From NCBI GenBank assembly GCA_902774845.1, contig CACYJU010000015.1:1-49994 (forward strand): a DNA stretch of 49,994 nt, read 5' to 3'. Both the position numbers and the translations under genes were made by a program. Positions 41,640 through 49,896 of the stretch are shown here, piece after piece. The notes beneath the pieces were generated by a model. It was not told the origin of the DNA and ran no database searches. It saw nothing but the letters and a program-made list of their open reading frames with translations. The DNA comes from an uncultured Bacteroidota bacterium. Its GTDB lineage: Bacteria; Bacteroidota; Bacteroidia; Bacteroidales; P3. The first letter of the stretch is position 1; each line of letters opens with the position of its first letter.

Positions 41640-44522
41640 CTATTTGCTGCCCACTTTGTCTTTTATCGCTTTGGCGGTGTAGGACTGCTTGCATTTTGCC
41701 AGATCTTCAGGGGTGCCGGCGAAGACGAGAGTGCCGCCTTGGTCACCTCCTTCCGGTCCGAGGTCGATGACCCAGTCTGCAGACTTGATGATGTCGGGGT
41801 GGTGCTCGATGACGACTATGCTGTGTCCGTTGGCTATGAGGTCGTCGAAAGACTTGAGCAGCTTCTTTATATCGTGGAAATGAAGTCCGGTGGAGGGTTC
41901 GTCGAAGATGAAGAGTTTGTGGTTGGCGTCCCTGCCTTTGGTGAGGTATGACGCGAGCTTCACACGTTGGGCTTCTCCGCCCGAGAGCGAGCTGCTGCCC
42001 TGTCCGAGTTTGAGATAACCGAGTCCCACGTCCTGCAGAGGCTGCAGACGGCTGCAGATGGCAGAGAGCGACTGCTTGACTGCATTTGAAGTCTGACTAG
42101 TCTGACCCGTCTGACCCGTCTGACTGCTATCGTCTTCTGTGAAGAACTCGATAGCCTGGTCGACGGTCATGTCGAGGATATCGCTCACACTCTTCCCGTT
42201 GTATTTGACCTCCAGGGTCTCCTCCTTGAACCGCGTACCGTGACACTCGTCGCACACCAGATGGAGGTCCGACATGAACTGCATGCCGATGGTGACGTAA
42301 CCCTCACCCTCGCAACGTTCACAGCGACCGCCTTCGGTGTTGAACGAGAAGAAGCCAGGCTTGTAGCCTCGTGATTTGGCGAGAGGCTGCATGGCGAAGA
42401 GCTGGCGTATCTCGTCGTAGGCTTTCATGTAGGTGGCGGGGTTGCTGCGTGTCGACCGTCCGATGGGGTTCTGGTCGACCAGCTCGACTCCGGTGATAGA
42501 CTGCAGGTCGCCTGAGAGCGAGACACACTGCCCTGTGTAGTCGGGAGCGCTGTCGAAGCGGTGTTTTAGCACATCGTAGAGCACCTGCTTCACCAGGCTT
42601 GTCTTGCCCGACCCGCTGACGCCGGTGACCACAGTCATGGTGTTGAGCGGAATGTCGACGGTGAGGTCTTTGAGGTTGTTGCAGTAGGCCCCTTCGATAT
42701 GTATACGGTCGCGCCAGCGCCGGCGGCTCGGTGGTACGGGAATGTCTATCGAGCCGTTGAGGTACTGCAGCGTGAGAGATTTCTTTATGTCCGAGGCTGT
42801 TACTTTCTTCTTGGTGAGACCCTGCTTCCAGACACCCTCGTCACAATGGCCAGCGAAGACCACCTCGCCGCCGAGACGGCCAGCCAGCGGTCCGATGTCG
42901 ATGATGTAGTCGGCGGCGCGGATTATCTCCTCGTCGTGCTCCACCACGATGACGGTGTTGCCTATGTCGCGCAGGTGTTTCAGCACACCAATGAGCTGGT
43001 CTGTGTCGCGACTGTGAAGTCCGATGGAAGGTTCGTCGAGGATGTACATCGAGCCCACCAGCGAGCTGCCGAGCGAGGTCGAGAGGTTGATGCGCTGCGA
43101 CTCGCCGCCCGAGAGGGTGTTCGAAAGGCGGCTCAGGGTGAGGTAGCCGAGACCGACTTCCATAAGGTAGCCGATGCGGTTGCGCAACTCGACGAGAATG
43201 CGGCTTGTGATTTTCTGTTCGTGGTCGGTGAGCTGCAGGTCGTTGAACCATCGCTGCAGGTCGTTCACCTGCATGTTGGCGAGCTCGGTGATGCTCTTGC
43301 CACCCACCTTGACGTAGTCGGCGTCTTTCCTCAGCCGACTCCCGTGACAGTCGGGACAGACGGTCTTGCCACGATAGCGGGCCATGAGCACCCGGTATTG
43401 TATCTTGTAGCTCTGGCTCTCGACCCACTTGAAGAAGCCGTCGATACCCTCCCAGTTGCCTTTGCCGTGCCAGAGGATGTCTTTCTCCTCTTGCGTGAGC
43501 TCGCGGTATGGTGTATGTATGGGAAATCCGATCTTGGTCGACTGCTTTATCAGGAAGGTGCGCCACTCCTGCATCTTCTCACCCCGCCAGCATACGACGG
43601 CGTTGTCGTAGATGGAGAGCGAAGGGTTGGGGATGACTATGTGCTCGTCGATGCCGATGACGCTGCCGTAACCCTGGCAGGTGGGACAGGCCCCGTAGGG
43701 GTTGTTGAAGCTGAAGAAGTTGGGGTTGGGCTTTTCGAAGGAGATACCATCGGCTTCGAAACGGTTGGAGAAGCGAGCTTCGGAGGAGTTGCTGCACACC
43801 ACGCACTCGCCTCTGCCCTCGAAGAAGGCAGTCTGCACCGATTCGGCCACACGTGCAGCCAGGCCGTCATCGTCATGATGCACCTCGATGCGATCAACCA
43901 GCAGCATTACGTCGCTGTCCGCAGTCTTTTGGCTGGTGCCCGCTTGCAGGTAGTCTTCAATCTTCACTATCGTGCCGGCGATGGAGACACGCATGAAGCC
44001 TTCCTGATGGAGTATTTCGAGCTGAGATTTCAGCGGCCGCTCTTTGGTCACCTGCAACGGGGCGTAGATCATCGCCCGGTCGCCGTCAGGCAGCTGGCAG
44101 ATGTAGTCGGTGACGTCGCTCACCGAGTGCCGCTTCACCTCCACTCCCGAGATGGGGGAGAAGGTGCGACCGATGCGGGCAAAGAGCAGCTTGAGATACT
44201 CGTATATCTCGGTGCTGGTGCCCACCGTCGAGCGAGGGTTGCTGCTGTTCACCCGCTGCTCTATGGCGATGGCCGGCGAGATGTTTTTGATGTAGTCCAC
44301 CTCCGGTTTGGCCATCCTGCCCATAAACTGGCGCGCGTAGCTGCTGAGGCTCTCTACATAGCGGCGCTGACCTTCGGCATACAGAGTGTCGAAGGCCAGG
44401 CTCGATTTGCCGCTGCCGCTCAAACCTGTGATGACGACGAGCTTACCAGTCGGTATGTCGACGTCGATGTTCTTCAGGTTGTTGCAGCGAGCGCCGCGTA
44501 TTTCTATGCAGTCGTCGTTCAA
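41640..44522 (-). CDS. uvrA: Excinuclease ABC subunit A (second UvrA)
   Basis: A second full-length UvrA of 960 residues. The N-terminal Walker A GLSGSGKS is at 33-40, followed by CPTCQGYG and CPDCHGSRL zinc motifs, LSGGESQR, LDEPSIGLHSRD, GVSGSGKTS, CERCEGEGYV/CDECHGTRF, LSGGEAQR and DEPSTGLHFHD. All key residues are present. It starts with TTG, overlapping the aldolase stop (TTGA). Near residue 800, a 36-bp array of four 9-bp units encodes SSQTGQTGQTSQTS in frame, between EFFTEDD and the C-terminal ABC segment. The two UvrA copies are clearly diverged rather than a recent duplication; division of labour is unknown. Confidence 0.96.
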   Translation of the reverse strand: MNDDCIEIRGARCNNLKNIDVDIPTGKLVVITGLSGSGKSSLAFDTLYAEGQRRYVESLSSYARQFMGRMAKPEVDYIKNISPAIAIEQRVNSSNPRSTVGTSTEIYEYLKLLFARIGRTFSPISGVEVKRHSVSDVTDYICQLPDGDRAMIYAPLQVTKERPLKSQLEILHQEGFMRVSIAGTIVKIEDYLQAGTSQKTADSDVMLLVDRIEVHHDDDGLAARVAESVQTAFFEGRGECVVCSNSSEARFSNRFEADGISFEKPNPNFFSFNNPYGACPTCQGYGSVIGIDEHIVIPNPSLSIYDNAVVCWRGEKMQEWRTFLIKQSTKIGFPIHTPYRELTQEEKDILWHGKGNWEGIDGFFKWVESQSYKIQYRVLMARYRGKTVCPDCHGSRLRKDADYVKVGGKSITELANMQVNDLQRWFNDLQLTDHEQKITSRILVELRNRIGYLMEVGLGYLTLSRLSNTLSGGESQRINLSTSLGSSLVGSMYILDEPSIGLHSRDTDQLIGVLKHLRDIGNTVIVVEHDEEIIRAADYIIDIGPLAGRLGGEVVFAGHCDEGVWKQGLTKKKVTASDIKKSLTLQYLNGSIDIPVPPSRRRWRDRIHIEGAYCNNLKDLTVDIPLNTMTVVTGVSGSGKTSLVKQVLYDVLKHRFDSAPDYTGQCVSLSGDLQSITGVELVDQNPIGRSTRSNPATYMKAYDEIRQLFAMQPLAKSRGYKPGFFSFNTEGGRCERCEGEGYVTIGMQFMSDLHLVCDECHGTRFKEETLEVKYNGKSVSDILDMTVDQAIEFFTEDDSSQTGQTGQTSQTSNAVKQSLSAICSRLQPLQDVGLGYLKLGQGSSSLSGGEAQRVKLASYLTKGRDANHKLFIFDEPSTGLHFHDIKKLLKSFDDLIANGHSIVVIEHHPDIIKSADWVIDLGPEGGDQGGTLVFAGTPEDLAKCKQSYTAKAIKDKVGSK
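42091..42126 (-). repeat. Four-unit 9-bp array inside the second uvrA
   Basis: Four contiguous units, GTCTGAC plus a variable pair (TA, CC, CC, TG): 36 bp, in frame. Confidence 0.9.
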
Positions 44523-45526
44523 AGTTGTAACAGTTTGCCGTCCGAACCGAGCACGTCGGTGATCTTGTGCTTGTAGAGGTCCTTCATCCTGTCGCGAGCT
44601 GGGCCCAGATATTTGCGCGGGTCAAACTCGGCGGGCTTCTCAGCCAGCGTCTTTCTTATGGCGGCGGTCATGGCGAGACGGCTGTCGCTGTCGATATTGA
44701 TCTTGCAGACAGCGCTCTTCGAAGCCTGACGCAGCTGCTCTTCGGGAATGCCGACAGCCTGCTTCAGGGCGCCACCGTTGGCGTTGATGATGTCAACATC
44801 CTCCTGCGGCACCGAGCTGGAGCCGTGGAGCACGATGGGGAATCCGGGGAGCTTCTCCTCGATGGCTTTCAGTACGTCGAAAGCCAGCGGAGGAGGCAGC
44901 AGACGGCCCGTCTTCGGGTCGACGGTGCACTGCTCGGGGGTGAACTTGTAGGCACCGTGGCTCGTTCCGATGGAGATAGCCAGCGAGTCCACGCCGGTCT
45001 TCGTGACGAAGTCGATCACCTCTTCGGGTTTGGTGTAGTGGCTCTCGGCGGCCGACACCTCGTCTTCGACACCTGCCAGCACTCCCAGTTCGCCTTCGAC
45101 GGTCACGTCGTACTGGTGGGCGAATTCAACCACCTTGCGGGTCAAGGCCACGTTCTCGTCGTAGGGGAGGGCAGAGCCGTCGATCATCACCGAGCTGAAT
45201 CCGGTCTCGATGCAGTTCTTGCAGAGCTCGAAGCTGTCGCCGTGGTCGAGGTGGAGCACTATCTCAGGATGAGCGCAACCCAGCTCTTTGGCATACTCCA
45301 CAGCACCTTCGGCCATATAGCGCAGAAGGGTCTGGTTAGCGTAGTTGCGGGCACCTTTGGACACCTGCAGTATCACGGGCGATTTGGTCTCCACGGCTGC
45401 CATGATGATAGCCTGGAGCTGCTCCATGTTGTTGAAGTTGAATGCCGGGATGGCATAGCCGCCGTCCACGGCTTTGGCGAACATAGCACGAGTGTTCACC
45501 AGTCCTATTTCTTTGTAGTTTGTCAT
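44519..45526 (-). CDS. Class II fructose-bisphosphate aldolase
   Basis: Zinc-dependent aldolase of glycolysis and gluconeogenesis. AIPAFNFNNMEQLQAI opens the barrel; zinc ligands are in LHLDHGDS and later SHGAYKF and VLHGSSSVP; EGELGVLAG is also conserved. At 335 residues it is the longer class II form common in Bacteroidota. It overlaps the second uvrA by four bases. A gene symbol (fba or fbaA) would fit, but naming differs between lineages. Confidence 0.95.
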   Translation of the reverse strand: MTNYKEIGLVNTRAMFAKAVDGGYAIPAFNFNNMEQLQAIIMAAVETKSPVILQVSKGARNYANQTLLRYMAEGAVEYAKELGCAHPEIVLHLDHGDSFELCKNCIETGFSSVMIDGSALPYDENVALTRKVVEFAHQYDVTVEGELGVLAGVEDEVSAAESHYTKPEEVIDFVTKTGVDSLAISIGTSHGAYKFTPEQCTVDPKTGRLLPPPLAFDVLKAIEEKLPGFPIVLHGSSSVPQEDVDIINANGGALKQAVGIPEEQLRQASKSAVCKINIDSDSRLAMTAAIRKTLAEKPAEFDPRKYLGPARDRMKDLYKHKITDVLGSDGKLLQL

Positions 45527-45540
45527 GACTTTATTTTATC

Positions 45541-45611
45541 TTGTTATTTTGTTAACTTGTTATTTTGTTAGTGCTTTACTAACGCATTCACGCATTCAAG
45601 CATTAACGCAT
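45541..45611. repeat. Two different 8-bp arrays between the M3 peptidase and aldolase genes
   Basis: 45541-45572: TTGTTATT, TTGTTAAC, TTGTTATT, TTGTTAGT. 45580-45611: TAACGCAT, TCACGCAT, TCAAGCAT, TAACGCAT. The second ends four bases before the M3 peptidase stop codon. Confidence 0.85.
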
Positions 45612-45614
45612 TCA

Positions 45615-47645
45615 TCAAAGCAACCCTCTGTCTTTGAGCAGCGGCTGGACGCTGGGTTCTTTGCCGCGGAATTCGATGTACATCTTCATCGGCTCGACGG
45701 TGTTGCCGCTCTCGAGGATCTTGCGGAACTTCTTGGCCAGCTCGGGGTTGAAGAGGTCGCCGCTCTCGGTGAAGGCCGCGAAGGCGTCGTGGTCGAGGAT
45801 GGCGGTCCAGGTGTAGCTGTAGTAGCCAGCATCGTAGCCGGTGGTGAAGATATGCTGGAAGTAGGGGCTTTTGTAGCGGCTTATGATCTCAGGGATGAGG
45901 CCGATCTTGTCCATGTGCTCCTGCTCGAACTTGTTGGCGTCGATAGGCTGCTTCTCGGTGATCGAGTGGTAGTCCATGTCGAGCAGCGAGGCGGCGAGCA
46001 GCTCGGTGTTGATGAAACCCTGGCCGTAGGTCTGGGCGGCGGCTATCTTGGCAATCAGCTCGTCGGGGATGACCTCGCCCGTCTCATAGTGTTTGGCGTA
46101 GTCTTTCATCACCTGCGGGTTGCGGCACCAGTTCTCCATGATCTGCGAAGGCAGCTCGACGAAGTCGCGGGGCACGTTGGTGCCAGCCAGCGACGGATAG
46201 TGGCACTTGCTCAGCAGGCCGTGGAGGGCGTGTCCGAACTCGTGGAAGAGCGTCTCGCTCTCGTCGAAGTTGAGCAGAGAGGGTTTCTTGCCGTCGGGTT
46301 TGGTGAAGTTGCAGACGACCTGTATGATGGGGATGACGTTGTTGCCGTTGCGGTCAACTTTCTGGCCGCGGAACTCGGTCATCCAGGCGCCGCTGCGTTT
46401 GCTCTCGCGCGGGAAGAAGTCCATGTAGAGGATGCCGATCACGTTGCCAGCGTCTTTCACGAGGAAGCAGCGAGCCTCCTTGTCGTAGTTAGGCAGGGTG
46501 TCGGTCTGCTCGAAGCTGAGGCCATAGAGGCGGCCAGCCACGTTGAAGGCGCCGCTCAGCACGTTGTCGAGTGCGAAGTAAGGACGCACGACGGCATCTT
46601 CGAGGTTGTATTTCTCAACACGCAGCTTCTCGCTGTAGTAGCGCCAATCCCAAGGCTGCAGCTTGGCGCCGGGCTCGTCTTTGGCGAGCATCTTCTGGTA
46701 TTCGGCGCACTCCTCTTTGGCTTTCTTCAGAGCGGGAGTCCATATCTGCATCAGGCAGTCATAGACGGCCTTGGGGGTCTTGGCCAGGCAGTTGTCCAGC
46801 ACATAGTCGGCGTGGGTGGGGAATCCCAGTATGTTGGCGCGTTCGAGACGCAGGTTGGTCAGCGTGTCGATAATCTTGGTGTTGTCAAACTCGCCGCCGT
46901 TGCAGCGGTCGGTATAGGCGTGCCACACCTCCTCGCGCAGTTTGCGGTCGGGGCAGGTCTGCATGAAAGGCTCCCATGAAGGCAGCTGGAGGGTCACCTC
47001 GGTGCCGTCGTCCAGTTTCTTCTTGTAGGCGTTGGTGGCCTTCAGCACGTTCTGGGCGAAGCGGAGAGTGAGCGAGGCGATCTTCTCGTTCAGCTCGCGG
47101 AAGCGGGGCTGCTGGTCCTCAGGCACGTTGGCGCCGTTGCGGACGAAGCCCTTGTAGGTCTCTTCCAGCAGACGCATCTGCTCGGGGTTCAGATTGAGGT
47201 TGTCCTTCTGCTCATATACAGCCTTGATGCGGGCGAAGAGCTTGGCGTTGAGGGCTATGTCGTCGCCGTGGGCCGAAAGCTTGGGAGTGACCTCTTCGGC
47301 TATGGCCTCCATCTCAGGCGAGTTCTCGCACTCGGAGAGGTTGAAGAAGACGCTGGCCACGGTGTTGAGCAGCTCGCCGCTGTACTCGTAGGCCTCAATC
47401 GTGTTCTCGAAGGTCGGAGCCTCGGTGTTGTTCACAATGGCGTCGATCTCCTCTTTCTGCTGGCGCATGCCTTCCTCGAAGGCGGGCATGTAGTGCTCGG
47501 TCTTGATCTTCTCAAAGTCCGGGATGTTGTAAGGGGTGTTGAAACCCGCGATGAATGGGTTCTCCATGACGGTCTGTTTTTTCTCTTTGCAGCCTGCCGC
47601 AAGTATCAAAACCGCACAGCTGGCCAATAATAAACTTTTACGCAT
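45615..47645 (-). CDS. M3-family metallopeptidase lipoprotein (Dcp-like)
   Basis: 676-residue zinc peptidase of the thimet oligopeptidase/peptidyl-dipeptidase family. A lipoprotein signal ends at Cys20 (LILAAGC), placing it in the periplasm or outer membrane, unlike cytoplasmic E. coli Dcp. The zinc motif is HEFGHALHG with the third ligand Glu downstream; NPFIAGFNTPYNIPDF and LCLLSKC-type flanks fit Bacteroidota Dcp. It probably trims dipeptides from peptide C-termini. It lies 88 bp upstream of the aldolase gene and follows the thioredoxin-like gene. Confidence 0.93.
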   Translation of the reverse strand: MRKSLLLASCAVLILAAGCKEKKQTVMENPFIAGFNTPYNIPDFEKIKTEHYMPAFEEGMRQQKEEIDAIVNNTEAPTFENTIEAYEYSGELLNTVASVFFNLSECENSPEMEAIAEEVTPKLSAHGDDIALNAKLFARIKAVYEQKDNLNLNPEQMRLLEETYKGFVRNGANVPEDQQPRFRELNEKIASLTLRFAQNVLKATNAYKKKLDDGTEVTLQLPSWEPFMQTCPDRKLREEVWHAYTDRCNGGEFDNTKIIDTLTNLRLERANILGFPTHADYVLDNCLAKTPKAVYDCLMQIWTPALKKAKEECAEYQKMLAKDEPGAKLQPWDWRYYSEKLRVEKYNLEDAVVRPYFALDNVLSGAFNVAGRLYGLSFEQTDTLPNYDKEARCFLVKDAGNVIGILYMDFFPRESKRSGAWMTEFRGQKVDRNGNNVIPIIQVVCNFTKPDGKKPSLLNFDESETLFHEFGHALHGLLSKCHYPSLAGTNVPRDFVELPSQIMENWCRNPQVMKDYAKHYETGEVIPDELIAKIAAAQTYGQGFINTELLAASLLDMDYHSITEKQPIDANKFEQEHMDKIGLIPEIISRYKSPYFQHIFTTGYDAGYYSYTWTAILDHDAFAAFTESGDLFNPELAKKFRKILESGNTVEPMKMYIEFRGKEPSVQPLLKDRGLL

Positions 47646-47662
47646 AATATGATAATTTTAAT

Positions 47663-47678
47663 TTGTTAACTCGTTAAT
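47663..47678. repeat. Two-unit 8-bp array before the M3 peptidase
   Basis: TTGTTAAC and TCGTTAAT. It is a short member of the TTGTTATT family seen at 45541 and 18650. Confidence 0.4.
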
Positions 47679-47710
47679 TGCCTCCTTTCGGAGTCATTCT
47701 GCTTCGGTTC

Positions 47711-47731
47711 GGAAAAACAAGCGAGCTTGTT
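47711..47731 (-). terminator. Weak candidate terminator after the thioredoxin-like gene
   Basis: On the minus strand AACAAG pairs with CTTGTT around a CTCG loop, followed by TTT. The stem is only six base pairs. Confidence 0.35.
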
Positions 47732-47761
47732 CTTCGCTCACCTTAATCGCAGAATTTGTTA

Positions 47762-47805
47762 TCAAGCACTCAAGCATTCAAGCAATCAAGCATTCACGCA
47801 ATCAC
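47762..47805. repeat. 8-bp family array at the end of the thioredoxin-like gene
   Basis: TCAAGCAC, TCAAGCAT, TCAAGCAA, TCAAGCAT, TCACGCAA and a partial TCAC, in exact phase. The array runs into the stop codon at 47802-47804. Confidence 0.9.
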
Positions 47806-49250
47806 TTCACTTTTTCCAGTTGGTTCTTGATTATCCCCTCGAAGGTCTCGGGGCTGAACTTCTTGGCGATGATCTTACGGTCGCGGTCCAGCAGGAAGAT
47901 TTTGGGCGTGGTCGTAACGTCGTACACCTCTTTCCAGTCGACGTTGCACTCGCCGCCGTCGAGGTTGAGCCAGTCGAGGTTATGCTGGTGGATGAATTTC
48001 TTCCACAGCGGACGAGTGTGGTCGTCGGGCTCGCTCAGTATGGCGAAGGCCGCTATGTCGTAGTCCTTGCTGTATTTCTCATAGATCTCGTGCATCTCCG
48101 GAATCGTCACCTTGCAGTGGCCGCAGGTCGGCGACCAGAACATCAGCAGCGTGTACTGGTGACGCTTGCACTCCATGCTCAGGGCGTGAGGGTGGTGCAG
48201 CGTGTCGTAGAGAATCAGCTCCGGCGCCTGCTTGCCCACCAGTATCTTCTCCCAGGTGTCGGCGCGCTTCACGTTTTCGTCTATCGAGCTCGGCGACGCC
48301 CACACCGCCTCGCCCGTGGCGTAGTAGCGGTGTATCATGTGCACGTAGACCTCGTCGTAGACCATCACGTTGCTCTGCAGGAAGCGCTCGGAGGTGGTGT
48401 GCACTAGGTATTTGAACACCTCGGGAGCCGTGCGCGACTTGTCGACCATAGCGTCGATATGGCTTATGATGAAGTCAGGCATGGTGTTTTTCAGCGTCAC
48501 GTTGAAGTAGTCCTCGATCTTCTTGTAGAAGACGTTCTCCGGAGTGCGCACGATGAAGTCGTCGCCCAGTGGCATGTTGTCGAAGTAGTGGGCGGCGTAG
48601 TATTCCCAGCGTTCCGTAGCCGTCAGCGAGTCCCCCTTGTCGTTCACCAGCGGCACCTCGATAGGCTTTGTCGCCTCCATCATCTTGGTGAACATGCAGT
48701 CGGGGTACATGCTTATATATTTGAGCATCAGGCTGTCGTTCTTTTTCAGCATCCCGTTGCGGAATTCCTTGAACTCCTCCTCGCTCATGCGTTTCGAAGC
48801 CGCCTCCAGCTCGTCGGTCATCGAGCGGCGCTCGTTGTGGAAGGCGTAGAAGATCTCGTTCTCCTTCGATCCCTTCACCTTCACGTGCTTCTTCCAGTCG
48901 TCGTCCTTGGTGTTGAACGAGAACTCCGGCTTCTCGTGGTAGACCACGAACTCGAAGAACTTGCCCTTCTGGTTGGTGAAGAAGTAGAGGCCCGGGAAGA
49001 GCTCGCGGTCGCGGCTGAAGACATAGTTGCCCTTGCCGTCGTTGAGGGCCGTGTCGATGGCGTAGGTCCCCTTGGCGTAGTAGTTGCCCATATAGACCGT
49101 GTCGTCCGACGCGCCGTCCACATGGAGGCTGATGCGGTATGAAGCCTTGCCGTCCTTCTTGTCCTTCTTCTCTTTCGAGAGAGCGAAGTTAGGCAGGCAT
49201 ATCAAAGCCGCCAGAAGCAAGATACGAGTCGAGAAAACCAACTTTTTCAT
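47802..49250 (-). CDS. Thioredoxin-like (TlpA/DUF5106-type) exported protein
   Basis: 482-residue protein with an N-terminal signal peptide (~1-25, LLLAALICLPNFALS). The N-terminal half (~40-130) looks like the DUF4369-type beta domain and the middle is helical (DUF5106-like). The C-terminal TlpA-like thioredoxin domain (~345-482) has the redox motif CGHC in FWSPTCGHCKVTIPEM and the cis-Pro region TTTPKIFLLD. It is probably a periplasmic thiol-disulfide protein; partners are unknown. It is the first gene of the minus-strand run towards serS and has a -7 box upstream. Confidence 0.87.
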   Translation of the reverse strand: MKKLVFSTRILLLAALICLPNFALSKEKKDKKDGKASYRISLHVDGASDDTVYMGNYYAKGTYAIDTALNDGKGNYVFSRDRELFPGLYFFTNQKGKFFEFVVYHEKPEFSFNTKDDDWKKHVKVKGSKENEIFYAFHNERRSMTDELEAASKRMSEEEFKEFRNGMLKKNDSLMLKYISMYPDCMFTKMMEATKPIEVPLVNDKGDSLTATERWEYYAAHYFDNMPLGDDFIVRTPENVFYKKIEDYFNVTLKNTMPDFIISHIDAMVDKSRTAPEVFKYLVHTTSERFLQSNVMVYDEVYVHMIHRYYATGEAVWASPSSIDENVKRADTWEKILVGKQAPELILYDTLHHPHALSMECKRHQYTLLMFWSPTCGHCKVTIPEMHEIYEKYSKDYDIAAFAILSEPDDHTRPLWKKFIHQHNLDWLNLDGGECNVDWKEVYDVTTTPKIFLLDRDRKIIAKKFSPETFEGIIKNQLEKVK

Positions 49251-49364
49251 AGAACCACCCTTTTATTATATGCAGAATACTTGTTATAGCCAGATGCAAT
49301 GTACATAGATTGCAGCTCTTTAGAGTATTAATTGAAACAAGATATTGACTCTAAATTCATGATG

Positions 49365-49372
49365 CAAAGATA
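49365..49372 (-). promoter_or_regulatory. -7 promoter box for the thioredoxin-like gene
   Basis: On the minus strand this reads TATCTTTG (TAnnTTTG), giving a leader of roughly 110 bases before the start at 49250. Confidence 0.55.
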
Positions 49373-49416
49373 CGATATTAATTAATATTATCATAATAAG
49401 AAATACAAACCCACCA

Positions 49417-49675
49417 CCAATCAGTAATTCCTGTGCATCTAAGCGGCGTTCTCGCCGCTGCCTCCCCCTCGCTAAACAGAGAGGGGGTCGGGGGGAGAGT
49501 CTTATTCCGGAGAATCCGTAACTTCCGGGATCTCCGTAAATCCCACCATCCAATCAGTAATTCCTGTGCATCTCAGCGGCGTTCTCGCCGCTGCCTCCCC
49601 CCGCCATACGGAGAGGGGTCGGGGGGAGAGTCTTATTCCGGAGAATCCGTAACCTCCGGGACATCCGTAATCCCA
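49417..49675. repeat. Tandem duplication of a ~133-bp element
   Basis: Copy 1 is 49417-49549 and copy 2 is 49550-49675, nearly identical. Each contains an AGCGGCG-TTCT-CGCCGCT hairpin (49442-49459 and 49575-49592), a C-rich/G-rich pair able to fold back (CCCCCTC with GAGGGGG in copy 1), and TCCGGAGAATCCGTAA words. Confidence 0.85.
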
Positions 49676-49704
49676 AAATATCAGCAAAACCCCGCCAGCC
49701 CCAC

Positions 49705-49776
49705 TCAAGCATTCAAGCACTCAAGCACTCAAGCATTCAAGCACTCAAGCACTCAAGCATTCAAGCATTCACACAA
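49705..49776. repeat. Nine-unit 8-bp array
   Basis: Units TCAAGCAT or TCAAGCAC eight times, then TCACACAA: 72 bp in exact 8-bp phase. It is the longest member of this family in the window. Confidence 0.92.
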
Positions 49777-49808
49777 TCCTCTATCATTTCCTTAAGACCT
49801 CTTTATGG

Positions 49809-49896
49809 TTTCTCTATACTTTCTCTACACTTTCTCTATGATTTCTTTATAGTTTCTTTATCATTTCTCTATAGTTTCTTTACGTTTTCTTTATGC
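49809..49896. repeat. Eight-unit 11-bp array with phased T-tracts
   Basis: Eight contiguous units TTTCTYTAY plus two variable bases (AC, AC, GA, AG, CA, AG, GT, GC), 88 bp without indels. TTT recurs every 11 bp, close to one helical turn. Confidence 0.92.

Noticed and set aside
49705..49776. A CRISPR-like array at the right end
   Set aside because: Units are 8 bp and contiguous, with no spacers, and no cas genes are present.
49433..49795. A 120-codon frame across the duplicated element and the 8-bp array
   Set aside because: It only translates repeat DNA and has no coding character or family resemblance.
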